In this document: one piece after another, positions 41,420 through 49,832 of the stretch
Layout of the letters: the number at the start of each line of letters is the position of its first letter
Position numbering within the stretch: the first letter of the stretch is position 1
Assembly: GCF_009674625.1 (NCBI RefSeq)
Contig: NZ_WKJQ01000001.1
Span: 2,604,001-2,668,000 of the forward strand
Direction of reading: 5' to 3'
Length of the DNA: 64,000 bases
Source: Haloferax marinum
Lineage (GTDB): Archaea > Halobacteriota > Halobacteria > Halobacteriales > Haloferacaceae
The notes under the pieces: generated by a model
Database searches by the model: none
Told to the model about the DNA's origin: nothing
Seen by the model: the letters and a program-made list of their open reading frames with translations, nothing else
Position numbers and translations under genes: made by a program

Positions 41420-42868
41420 ATGACTGATTGGACGGAGAAGTACCGCCCATCGACGCTCTCGGAGGTGCGCGGGAACGACAAGGCCCGTGACGCCCTCGCA
41501 AAGTGGGCCAAGACGTGGGACGACCACCGCGAGGCAGTCGTCGTCTACGGGAGTCCGGGCATCGGAAAGACCTCCGCCGCCCACGCACTCGCCGCAGACA
41601 TGGGGTGGGAGACGGTCGAGTTGAACGCCTCGGACCAGCGGACCGGTGACGTCATCGAGCGGTTCGCCGGCCGCGCGGCGAAGAACGCCACGCTTTCTGG
41701 GTCTTCGACTGGAACCTCGACCCGGCAGTTGGTCATCCTCGACGAAGCGGACAACATCCACGGCAACTACGACCGCGGCGGGTCGAGCGCCGTGACGAAA
41801 CTCGTCAAGTCGTCGAGCCAACCCATCGTCCTCATCGCCAACGACTTCTACGACATGAGCCGTGGCCTGCGGAACGCCTGCCGCGAAATCGAGTTCAGAG
41901 ACGTCTCCTCACGCTCTATCGTACCCGTCCTCCGCGACATCTGTCGGAAGGAGGGACTGGAGTTCGAATCGGACGCGCTCAAACAGATCGCCGACATGAA
42001 CAGCGGCGACCTTCGGTCGGCCGTCAACGACCTGCAGGCCATCGCCGAAGGCCGAGACCGTATCACCAAAGAAGACGTGGTCATGGGCGACCGCGACCGC
42101 TCTGTCGGGCTCTTCGAGTTCCTCGACGCCGTCCTCAAAGAGAAGTCGGCCCAGGAGTCGCTCTACACCGCCTACGACGTCGACGAGACACCCGACGACC
42201 TCACCAAGTGGATAGAGGACAAGGTGTCGCTCGTCTACGAACCGGACGAACTCGCTCGTGCCTACGAGTTCCTCGCCAACGCCGACAAGTGGCTCGGTCG
42301 GGTTCGCGCCACGCAGAACTACTCCTACTGGCGCTACGCGACAGACAACCTCGCTGCCGGTGTCGCTGCCTCCCGTGACCGGACACGCGGCGGTTGGACA
42401 CGCTACGGTGGCGCACCGTACCGGTCGACGCGGAACAAGACGCGCGACACCGTGGTTCGAAAGATTGCAGAGAACGGCGGGTTCAGCATGGCGACGGCCC
42501 GGCGCGAAGTCCTCCCGTATCTCTCGGCGCTGACGCACCACTGTAAACCGCGCGAACTGACCGTCGCGATGACGGCCTACTACGAGTTCGACGAATCGCA
42601 CGTCTCCTTCGTCACCGGAAGCGGCGAGACGACGAACAAGGTCCAGTCTATCGTCGAAGACGCGGACGAACTTCGCGAGGAACTCGTCGAAGAACACGCT
42701 GGCGGCGCGTTCGCCGGGATGGAGAACGTCGAGATGGCCGACGGCGACGTGAGCGACGGCGCGTCCGACGACGTTCTCGACAGAGACACCGACGCCGACG
42801 ACGCCACTCCGACCGAAGACGAGTCGGAGACCGACGACGGGCAAGCCGGGCTGTCTGACTTCTTCTGA
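41420..42868 (+). CDS. rfcL: Replication factor C large subunit
   Basis: Clamp loader subunit that opens PCNA at primer-template junctions. 482 residues. Walker A is GSPGIGKTSAAHALA, Walker B VILDEADNIHGN; sensor 1 and the Box VIII arrangement are seen around SSQPIVLIANDFYD and NSGDLRSAVNDLQ. The C terminus is acidic and ends QAGLSDFF, a PIP box that binds PCNA. Length and domain order fit archaeal RfcL; the small subunit gene is not in the window. Confidence 0.96.
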   Translation: MTDWTEKYRPSTLSEVRGNDKARDALAKWAKTWDDHREAVVVYGSPGIGKTSAAHALAADMGWETVELNASDQRTGDVIERFAGRAAKNATLSGSSTGTSTRQLVILDEADNIHGNYDRGGSSAVTKLVKSSSQPIVLIANDFYDMSRGLRNACREIEFRDVSSRSIVPVLRDICRKEGLEFESDALKQIADMNSGDLRSAVNDLQAIAEGRDRITKEDVVMGDRDRSVGLFEFLDAVLKEKSAQESLYTAYDVDETPDDLTKWIEDKVSLVYEPDELARAYEFLANADKWLGRVRATQNYSYWRYATDNLAAGVAASRDRTRGGWTRYGGAPYRSTRNKTRDTVVRKIAENGGFSMATARREVLPYLSALTHHCKPRELTVAMTAYYEFDESHVSFVTGSGETTNKVQSIVEDADELREELVEEHAGGAFAGMENVEMADGDVSDGASDDVLDRDTDADDATPTEDESETDDGQAGLSDFF

Positions 42869-42916
42869 ACGACGACCGAGTTTCACATCCGGTTTCGACT
42901 TCTGCGTCCGGGTGAG

Positions 42917-42925
42917 GTTTTTATA
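42917..42925 (+). promoter_or_regulatory. TATA box for the alcohol dehydrogenase gene
   Basis: TTTTTATAC centred ~28 nt before ATG 42949: leaderless promoter. Confidence 0.55.
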
Positions 42926-42948
42926 CGATACCGACCCCACCCCTGCGT

Positions 42949-44010
42949 ATGCGTGCCGCAGTCCTCCGCGAACACGGTGAACCACTCGACGTAACTGACG
43001 TGCCTGCACCGACACTCGACAGCGAGGGCGTCGTCGTCGACGTCGAGGCATGTGGCATCTGTCGGAGCGACTGGCACGCGTGGATGGGCCACGGCGAGTG
43101 GGCGGACGACAATGTGGAACCGGGCCAGATTCTCGGCCACGAACCCGCCGGCCGCGTCGTCGAAGTCGGCGACCGCGTCGAGACGATTCGAGAAGGTGAC
43201 CGAGTCGCGCTCCCGTTCAACCTCGCGTGCGGGTCGTGTGGCTACTGCCGAACTGGTCACGGGAACGTCTGTACTGGTGCCCATCCGCACGCGCTCGGCT
43301 TCGAGCAGACGGCACAGGGCGCATTCGCCGAACAGGTCCACCTCCCGTCGGCGGATTACAACGCCATCCGACTACCAGCGGGTGTGACCTCCCGCGACGT
43401 CGCCGCACTCGGCTGTCGGTTCATGACCGCATACAACGCACTGGAGGCACGGGCCGGCCTCCGCGCTGGCGAGTGGGTCGCCATCCACGGATGCGGTGGG
43501 GTCGGGCTCTCGGCGATACAGGTGGCGAACGCTCTCGGTGCCCGTGTCGTCGCCGTGGACGTCCGCGAGTCGGCGCTCGACGTAGCCGACGAACTCGGCG
43601 CGGACGTGCTCGTCGACGCGGCCGACGCAGACGTCGTCGAGTCGGTTCGCGACGCGACAGACGGCGGTGCACACGTCTCGGTGGACGCACTCGGCGTCGC
43701 CGAGACCTGTCGGAACTCGGTGCGGTGTGTCAGACCCCGTGGGACCCACGTACAGGTCGGACTCACGACAGCGGCGGAGCGCGGCGAGGTGTCGCTTCCA
43801 ACCGACTGGATGACTCGCCACGAAGTGTCGTTCGTCGGTGCGCGTGGAATGCCGCCGACGAGCGCTCCCGACCTGCTGTCGCTCCTCGCGTCCGACACAG
43901 TCGACCCTGGGTCACTCGTGACGAAGGAAGTGTCTCTCGACGAGGTTCCCGAGCGATTGGCGGCGATGACCGACTACGACACCGTCGGCGTGGAAGTCAT
44001 GACGATGTAA
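42949..44010 (+). CDS. Zinc-dependent medium-chain alcohol dehydrogenase
   Basis: 353 residues. Catalytic zinc ligands: ACGICRSDWHAW (Cys35), ILGHEPAGRVVEVGD (His) and a downstream Asp/Cys; structural zinc: ACGSCGYCRTGHGNVC with four Cys. The Rossmann loop is GCGGVGLSAIQVANALGA. EVGDRV-type and VSFVGARGMPP segments match archaeal alcohol or sorbitol/threonine-type dehydrogenases. NAD versus NADP and the alcohol are not shown. It is monocistronic after rfcL. Confidence 0.92.
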   Translation: MRAAVLREHGEPLDVTDVPAPTLDSEGVVVDVEACGICRSDWHAWMGHGEWADDNVEPGQILGHEPAGRVVEVGDRVETIREGDRVALPFNLACGSCGYCRTGHGNVCTGAHPHALGFEQTAQGAFAEQVHLPSADYNAIRLPAGVTSRDVAALGCRFMTAYNALEARAGLRAGEWVAIHGCGGVGLSAIQVANALGARVVAVDVRESALDVADELGADVLVDAADADVVESVRDATDGGAHVSVDALGVAETCRNSVRCVRPRGTHVQVGLTTAAERGEVSLPTDWMTRHEVSFVGARGMPPTSAPDLLSLLASDTVDPGSLVTKEVSLDEVPERLAAMTDYDTVGVEVMTM

Positions 44011-44041
44011 AAACCTGGGTAGAGGGGGGACCGGTGTCGCG

Positions 44042-44275
44042 TCAGGCAGTCGGCGTGAGAACGCGCTTCTGTTCGTCCGAGTCGTCTGCGTCGAGTCCGC
44101 TCCAGACGGTGGTTCCGCAGTCGGGGCAGTCGATGCGGTGGACGCGTTCACCGTCCATCTGTGTCGGCCAGTCGTCGATACCAGCGGCGCGACCGCAGGT
44201 CTGGCAGAACAGGACTGTCTTCAGTCTCGTGGTGTCGGGCGGGTCGGCGCTGAACGTGTGTGGAGGGCAGTTCAT
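44042..44275 (-). CDS. Small zinc-ribbon protein
   Basis: 77 residues from ATG 44275 (MNCPPHTFSADPPDTTRLKT). Two Cys pairs, CQTC and CPDC, with a 24-residue spacer (GRAAGIDDWPTQMDGERVHR), make a rubredoxin-like ribbon. An upstream extension to 44488 runs in an Arg/Ser-rich shadow and is rejected. It follows the amino-acid ABC ATPase gene by 97 bp on the same strand and may be co-transcribed; function unknown. Confidence 0.75.
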   Translation of the reverse strand: MNCPPHTFSADPPDTTRLKTVLFCQTCGRAAGIDDWPTQMDGERVHRIDCPDCGTTVWSGLDADDSDEQKRVLTPTA

Positions 44276-44372
44276 GCCGCAGAAAGCGGTGCTCCGGGGT
44301 ATAAGGCTGTTGGATAGCTGTCGGGTGTGTGCCCGACTAACCCGTCTCAGAGAGGGGAGCGAGACGACTCCC

Positions 44373-45101
44373 TCAGAGGAGTTTCGAGAGGAACTGCTTG
44401 CCGCGGTCGGTCGTCGGGTTCTCGAAGAACACTTCCGGTGGCGAGTCCTCGACGACACGGCCGTCGGCCATGAGGACGATACGGTCACCGACTTCGCGGG
44501 CGAAGCCCATCTCGTGGGTGACGACGAGCATCGTCATCCCTTCCTCGGCGAGTCCTTGCATGACGTCGAGCACTTCCCCGACGAGTTCGGGGTCGAGTGC
44601 GCTCGTCACTTCGTCGAAGAGCATCACGCGTGGGTCCATCGCGAGTGCGCGGGCGATGGCGACACGCTGTTGTTGTCCACCCGAGAGTTGGTTCGGGTAG
44701 GAGTTGGACTGCGCGCTGAGACCGACACGGTCCAAGAGCGACTCTGCCCGCTTTTCGGCGGTCGATTCGTCGAGGCCCTTGACCTTCGTCGGAGCGAGCG
44801 TCACGTTCTCCAACGCCGTCTTGTGCGGGAAGAGGTTGAAGCTCTGGAACACCATCCCGATGCGCTGTCGCAGTCGGTTGATGTCCGCGTTCGGGTCCGA
44901 GATAGATTGGTTGTCGAGACGAATCTCTCCGTCTTGAATCTCTTCGAGACGGTTCGCACAGCGAAGGAGCGTCGACTTCCCCGACCCGGATGGGCCGATG
45001 ATGACGCACACTTCGCCTTCTTCGACGTTCAGGTCGACGTCCTTGAGGACGTGCGTGTCGCCGAAGAACTTGTCCACCTTGTCGAACTCGAGGAGACTCA
45101 T
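44373..45101 (-). CDS. glnQ: Polar amino acid ABC transporter, ATP-binding protein
   Basis: 242 residues. Walker [11 protein letters not shown]-loop [16 protein letters not shown], signature [16 protein letters not shown], Walker [16 protein letters not shown]-switch VVTHEMGFA. The DALAPxxVKG-type region matches the PAAT (HAAT-like polar amino acid) family. ATG overlaps the permease stop at 45101. Third gene of the operon binding protein-permease-ATPase. Confidence 0.94.
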   Translation of the reverse strand: MSLLEFDKVDKFFGDTHVLKDVDLNVEEGEVCVIIGPSGSGKSTLLRCANRLEEIQDGEIRLDNQSISDPNADINRLRQRIGMVFQSFNLFPHKTALENVTLAPTKVKGLDESTAEKRAESLLDRVGLSAQSNSYPNQLSGGQQQRVAIARALAMDPRVMLFDEVTSALDPELVGEVLDVMQGLAEEGMTMLVVTHEMGFAREVGDRIVLMADGRVVEDSPPEVFFENPTTDRGKQFLSKLL

Positions 45102-45931
45102 CAGCGGTCACCTCCCCAGTCGGAGCGGGCTTCGAGGTAGCGAACCACCTTGCCGAGCGGCAACGTGATACCGAGGTACGCGATTGCGACGAGCAGAATC
45201 GGCGTCCACGGGTCGAACGTCGCGGAGTTGATCTGGCGGAACGCGCTGATGAGTTCGGGGACGGCGATGACCGTCAGGAGCGAGGTGTCCTTCACGAGGA
45301 TGACCTGGTCGTTCCCGATGGCGGCGAGTGCGTTACGCCACGCTTGTGGGAGGACGACTTCGCGCATCGACTGCACGTAGGACATTCCGAGCGACCGAGC
45401 GGCCTCCATCTGGCCTTCCGGGACGGCGTTGATACCGCCACGGACGGCCTCACCGACGTACGCAGCGTGGTTGAGGGTTAGCCCGATGATGGCTGCTGGA
45501 ATCGCCCAGTTCTGAATCGGGAACTCACCCGGTGGCCAGAACGCTGGAATCCCGAAGAAGATGACGATGAGCTGGAACAAAAGCGGCGTCCCACGGAAGA
45601 ATTCGACGTACCCACTTGCCACCGTGTTGGTGACGCGGGTCTTCGAGACACGCCCGAGGCCGACGAAGATGCCGGCGATGATAGAGAGGACGCTCCCGGC
45701 GAGGAAGATGCCGAGGACGAGTAGGTAGGCGTTGACGAACTGCGGATAGATGATCTCGACGAACAGGCCGAAATCCACTTGCGTGAAAATGATCGCCCCG
45801 ATGAACAGCCCCACGACGAGTGTGAACAGTGTGGCGACAGCAGCGCCTGCAAACTTGAGCGTCTTGTCGTTCAAAAACTGCTCTTGGAACTCGTCGTCGG
45901 CGGTTCGTCCGTCTGAGTATGATTCAGCCAT
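45101..45931 (-). CDS. Polar amino acid ABC transporter, permease
   Basis: 276 residues, five or six helices. The inner-membrane coupling loop is [24 protein letters not shown], with the classic EAA box and G, ahead of [39 protein letters not shown] and [15 protein letters not shown] are HisMQ/GlnP family signatures. The N terminus is cytoplasmic, acidic. Translated together with the ATPase (1-base overlap). A homodimer is expected since only one permease gene is seen. Confidence 0.93.
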   Translation of the reverse strand: MAESYSDGRTADDEFQEQFLNDKTLKFAGAAVATLFTLVVGLFIGAIIFTQVDFGLFVEIIYPQFVNAYLLVLGIFLAGSVLSIIAGIFVGLGRVSKTRVTNTVASGYVEFFRGTPLLFQLIVIFFGIPAFWPPGEFPIQNWAIPAAIIGLTLNHAAYVGEAVRGGINAVPEGQMEAARSLGMSYVQSMREVVLPQAWRNALAAIGNDQVILVKDTSLLTVIAVPELISAFRQINSATFDPWTPILLVAIAYLGITLPLGKVVRYLEARSDWGGDR

Positions 45932-45979
45932 TGATAATGGTTAACACAGTGTTTGTATAAAAACGGGTGGTGCGTCGGT

Positions 45980-46789
45980 TCAGCCCGAGAAGTAGTTCGA
46001 GTAGATCTCGTCGTACGTCCCGTTGTCTTTGATGGTCGCGAGGGCGCCGTTGACCTCTTCGCGGAGGTCGTCGTCGTCCTGGCGGAAGCCGATACCGTAC
46101 TCTTCGACGGTGAGAGTGAGGTACGGCGGTGCCTCTTTACCGGCCTCTGATGCAGCGCCTTCGCCTTCGAGGAACACAGCGCTCTCGCTCTGGTTGACGA
46201 ACTCGGCGTTGACGGTGTTGTCGTTGACGACTGCGACGACCTGGTTGTTTCTGAGCGCGTCGAACGCGCCGGTAATCTGGTCGTAGCGCTGGATAGTCAG
46301 GTCGCCACCGAACTCTTCTTTGAGTTGGTCGGCGGCACCTGCGCCGGTGGTCCCCTTCTGGACACCGACTGTCTTGCCTTTGAGGTCCTCTTTCGCGGAG
46401 ATGTCGCCGTTCTCGAGGACGACGATGGTCTGGTACGCGGTGAAGTACGGGTCGGAGAAGTCGATCTTCTCTGCGCGTTCTTCGGTGATGGTCATCGCGG
46501 ACATGATGACACGGAAGTTCCCGTTGTTGAGCGACGGGATGATACCGTCGAAGCTGGTCTTCTGGAACTCGTGCTCGTAGCCTAGTTCGTCGCTGAAGAC
46601 TGCCTGTGCGATGTCGACGTCGAAGCCGGTGAGTTCGCCATCGGTGGTCTCCCACTCGAATGGACGGTACGGAATGTCCGAACCGATGGTAATCGTCTCA
46701 CTGCCGCCACCGCCGCCGCCGAGACAGCCAGCCAACGTAAACGCGGCCGCTGCCCCTGCAGAGCCCTTCAGATAGGTACGACGTTTCAT
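45980..46789 (-). CDS. Polar amino acid ABC transporter, substrate-binding lipoprotein
   Basis: 269 residues from ATG 46789 (MKRRTYLKGSAGAAAAFTLA). Tat signal RRTYLKG and lipobox LAGC (Cys22) then a Gly run. SBP_bac_3 features: PFEWETTDGELTGFDVDIAQ, DGIIPSLNNGNFRVIMSAMT, GVQKGTTGAGAADQLK. It binds a polar amino acid outside the membrane; which one cannot be read. Precedes the permease by 48 bp. Confidence 0.92.
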   Translation of the reverse strand: MKRRTYLKGSAGAAAAFTLAGCLGGGGGGSETITIGSDIPYRPFEWETTDGELTGFDVDIAQAVFSDELGYEHEFQKTSFDGIIPSLNNGNFRVIMSAMTITEERAEKIDFSDPYFTAYQTIVVLENGDISAKEDLKGKTVGVQKGTTGAGAADQLKEEFGGDLTIQRYDQITGAFDALRNNQVVAVVNDNTVNAEFVNQSESAVFLEGEGAASEAGKEAPPYLTLTVEEYGIGFRQDDDDLREEVNGALATIKDNGTYDEIYSNYFSG

Positions 46790-47098
46790 AACAAACCACG
46801 GTAGCACACCCCCATATAACACTTCTTCGGTCTGAGACTCGATTCACGTCGATTTTGGTGAAAATTGCCAACAAACGAGCTGAATGAATAGAAATACCCC
46901 CCATACTCAGAAGATATCCAATATTTAGAATTAGTCTGGTATAATTCTCTAATCATCTCTCCAATTTCTGATTCCTATAAAATTGTGTTGTCACTAGTGG
47001 CTAGAAGTCAGATACCGAGTCAGTGTTCGACGGTCGTGCTCCAGTCGGCGTCGTTGGTGATGTGGTGAGTCAGTCGGCGTCGTTGATGATGTGGCGAG
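46790..47098. other. Intergenic region between amino-acid ABC operon and ctaA
   Basis: AT-rich (46830-46990). Contains the promoter of the ABC binding-protein gene. Its right end (47043-47098) is part of the 29-bp triplicate described separately. No gene. Confidence 0.6.
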
Positions 47099-47120
47099 TC
47101 AGTCGGCGTCGTTGGTGATG
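47043..47120. repeat. Three tandem copies of a 29-bp unit at the 3' end of ctaA
   Basis: AGTCGGCGTCGTTGGTGATG starts at 47043, 47072 (with one change, GATGATG) and 47101. The third copy is the ctaA 3' end itself (encoding the terminal ITNDAD and stop), so the 3' end has been tandemly duplicated downstream. Confidence 0.9.
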
Positions 47121-47932
47121 GTATCTCGCGGACGGGGGAGACCACCGCGGACCAAGAACGCGGCGGCGACGACGAGTACGAGGGCGACGACAGTCCCACC
47201 GAGGTGGGCCAGTTGGAGCGCCGGGCCGTACACCTGTCTTCCGACGATGAGTAAGGTGACGACGACGACACTCGCGGGAGCAGTGACCAGTCGGAGTCGG
47301 CCGTAGACGTCCGCGCGAGACCCGTGGGCGGCGTTCGCCCAGAGCGTCGCGGCGACGAGTGCGGCGTAGGTCGTGAGGCCGACGACGTAGTACGTCGCTT
47401 GCGTCAGCGGGCCGAACGAGACGAACGCGTGCGGTGCGAGGATGAGCATGATGGGTGCGCCGACGAGCGCAACTCGGATGGCGTCTGCGACACGTGGAAT
47501 CCCACGCTCAGAGAGCCCCCACGCGGCGGCGGCGACGACGGCGGTGAAGATGGAGGTTGCGACGACGTAGTGCGCGGTGAGGATGACCCACTCGTACTCG
47601 GTGACGGTGAGCGCACCGAGGACGATTTGGAACGGGAGAATCGCGGTGGCGACGACGAGCGCCCAGCGAACGCGTGCTGCGACGCCTTCGCGCCACGCTT
47701 TCACCGTCGTTCCGAGGATGAGGAAGCCAGTGAGCATGGCGACGAGGCGGTGGAACCACTCGATGAAGCTGCCCCAGTTGGCGGGGAACAGTCCGAGGAA
47801 TCCGTCACAGAACGGCCAGCGACCGTCACACGTCAGTCCGGCACCCGAGGCGGCGGTGTAGACCCCGAGAACCATCAGGATGCCAGTCATCGCGGCGGCA
47901 CCCGCGAGGAGGCGGCGAAGCCGAGGTGTCAT
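47099..47932 (-). CDS. ctaA: Heme A synthase (CtaA/COX15)
   Basis: Oxidises heme O to heme A for terminal oxidases. 277 residues and eight helices. Heme-ligand histidines are in WFHRLVAMLTGF, LTAHYVVATSIF, HAFVSFGPL and LAHLGGTVVALVL. Cys pair in LTCDGRWPFCDGF is the usual disulphide/redox pair of CtaA between helices 1 and 2. No ctaB adjacent. ITNDAD terminus is reused as a 29-bp repeat. Confidence 0.93.
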   Translation of the reverse strand: MTPRLRRLLAGAAAMTGILMVLGVYTAASGAGLTCDGRWPFCDGFLGLFPANWGSFIEWFHRLVAMLTGFLILGTTVKAWREGVAARVRWALVVATAILPFQIVLGALTVTEYEWVILTAHYVVATSIFTAVVAAAAWGLSERGIPRVADAIRVALVGAPIMLILAPHAFVSFGPLTQATYYVVGLTTYAALVAATLWANAAHGSRADVYGRLRLVTAPASVVVVTLLIVGRQVYGPALQLAHLGGTVVALVLVVAAAFLVRGGLPRPRDTITNDAD

Positions 47933-48231
47933 ACGCGGGGGTCAGGCCTGCGCAAACTTATATCACTCAGGTTCGGGCGTCGAAGCTGCCTCGGGTGGTC
48001 ACGCACGCTCGACGTCCACGAATCGTCCATCTCCGTCGAGCGTCTCGGTCTCGACTCTGTGCCAGTCGTATCTCCGCAACTCGTAGCCGTGTTCGTGGGA
48101 GAACGCGGTGGCAGTCGGGGCAGACGTGACACCCACCGGACGTATATCGATTTCAGTCCGAAATCCAATAGAAATGTATTTCAGCGAACATATTTTGGCT
48201 CAGAGCGCCTCCTCGATATCGGGGGAGAAAG

Positions 48232-48522
48232 ATGAACCAACTGTGGCCCAAGCGGGGGTTTGTGGCACTCTGTGTGCTGCTGGGACTCCTCGTCACTGGT
48301 GTCGGAGCGGTGGCGGCAGACGAACTGTTCGACGAACACGACACCGACGGTGAAGAGTGTGACCTTCTGTACGCCGACGCGTACGCAGAAATCGACACGC
48401 TCGCGGAGCGACTTCCGGTCGACCACGTGTTAGAAGCGGACGTGCTCGGACCGATTCAGGCAGTCGTCTCGCAACTCGACTACGACGTGAAGACGCGTGG
48501 CTGTGCGGTCGAATCGGCCTGA
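48232..48522 (+). CDS. Small exported protein, unknown
   Basis: 96 residues. Residues 8-30 (RGFVALCVLLGLLVTGVGAVAA) are a Sec signal or anchor; the mature part is acidic and helical, DELFDEHDTDGEECDLLYAD and LDYDVKTRGCAVESA, with two Cys (in EECD and RGCA) that could form one disulphide. Upstream AT-rich DNA (48170-48200) holds the promoter. No recognised family. Confidence 0.7.
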   Translation: MNQLWPKRGFVALCVLLGLLVTGVGAVAADELFDEHDTDGEECDLLYADAYAEIDTLAERLPVDHVLEADVLGPIQAVVSQLDYDVKTRGCAVESA

Positions 48523-48605
48523 GCGGCTATCTTTTTTGGGTGTCCTTCGACCGAGTCCGAGAGACGAGTCGTCCCATTCAAGTCAATTCAGTTGGACGCC
48601 GGGAT

Positions 48606-49712
48606 ATGAACGAGCGACTCGCATCTCGGGCCGACCGTCTCGACGCGTACCTCGACGAGACCGGCCTCGAGGCAGTCTGGTTCGCCCGCCCGAACTCGTT
48701 TGCGTGGCTCCTCGGCGGCGACAACGTCGTCGACCGCGACTCGTCCGTCGGCGTCGCGGCCGCCGGGTACGACGGCGACGAGTTCCACGTCGTGACCGAC
48801 AACATCGAAGCGACTCGACTTCTCCACGAGGAAGTGCCGCACGAAGACGTGCGAATCCACCAGTACCAGTGGTACGAAGGCTCCCTCGAATCCGGCGTCG
48901 CAGCGGTCTCACCCACGCCAGCGGCCGCCGACTTCGACGTCCCCGAGTTCGACGCTGTCGACGCGGGGGAACTCCGCCAACCACTCACCGAAGACGACGT
49001 CGACGCGTTCCGAGAACTCGGCCGTGACGTGGCGAGCGCCGTCGAACGCGTCTGCCGACAACTCGAACCGCAGGACATGGAGACCGAAGTCGCCTCGGGA
49101 CTCCGGGTCACCCTCGGTGCGATGGGCATCGAGACGCCCGTCGTCCTCGTCGGTGGAAGCCGACGCGCCCAAAAATATCGTCACTACACACCGACCCAAG
49201 AGCGTATCGGCGACTACACACTCGTCTCTGTGACGGCACAACGAGACGGCCTCTACGCGAGTTGTACGCGCACCGTCGCCTTCGACGCTCCCGATTGGCT
49301 CGAGTCGCGTCACCAAAAGACGATGCAGGTCGAGACGAACGCGCTGGCGGCGACGCAACGAGTGGCCGCAGACGGTGGAACTGCTGGTGACGTGTTCGAC
49401 GTCATCCGCGACTCGTACGACGAGGTTGGCAACTCCGACGAGTGGTTGAACCACCACCAGGGAGGGGCCGCAGGCTACGCCGGACGCGAGTGGTTCGCAC
49501 GTCCCGGTGGTGACGACCCAGTCTCCGTCCCGATGGCGTACGCCTACAACCCGACCATCGAGGGCGCAAAGAGCGAAGACACCGTCCTCGTCACCGACGA
49601 GACTATCGAGGTGTTGACGACGACCGGTCAGTGGCCGACGGAGACGGTCACAGATACCACTGGCGAGGTGGAACTCGAACGCCACGGAATTCTTCACATC
49701 AATTTAGAGTAA
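48606..49712 (+). CDS. Degenerate M24 (Xaa-Pro peptidase-like) protein
   Basis: 368 residues from ATG 48606 (MNERLASRADRLDAYLDETG). N-terminal creatinase-like domain (1-120), then a pitta-bread domain. Where M24 enzymes have Asp-x9-11-Asp (metal), this protein reads VSVTAQRDGLYASCTRTV, lacking both aspartates; the usual HG is LNHHQGGAAGYAGRE, while NPTIEGAKSEDTVLVTDETI keeps the last acidic part. It is therefore predicted inactive as a metallopeptidase, perhaps a binding or regulatory protein. Directly upstream of maeB (121 bp). The unlikely start at 48540 is rejected. Confidence 0.85.
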   Translation: MNERLASRADRLDAYLDETGLEAVWFARPNSFAWLLGGDNVVDRDSSVGVAAAGYDGDEFHVVTDNIEATRLLHEEVPHEDVRIHQYQWYEGSLESGVAAVSPTPAAADFDVPEFDAVDAGELRQPLTEDDVDAFRELGRDVASAVERVCRQLEPQDMETEVASGLRVTLGAMGIETPVVLVGGSRRAQKYRHYTPTQERIGDYTLVSVTAQRDGLYASCTRTVAFDAPDWLESRHQKTMQVETNALAATQRVAADGGTAGDVFDVIRDSYDEVGNSDEWLNHHQGGAAGYAGREWFARPGGDDPVSVPMAYAYNPTIEGAKSEDTVLVTDETIEVLTTTGQWPTETVTDTTGEVELERHGILHINLE

Positions 49713-49832
49713 TTTTTTGGCGGAGAATCGGCCCAACACTGGCCGACGCCCGTCGGCGGTTCGACTATCGTCGAAGTTCTCGTTCGACGGCGTTGGATAG
49801 TTTTTTGCCTCCAGCGCGTGCAGGTCTAAATC

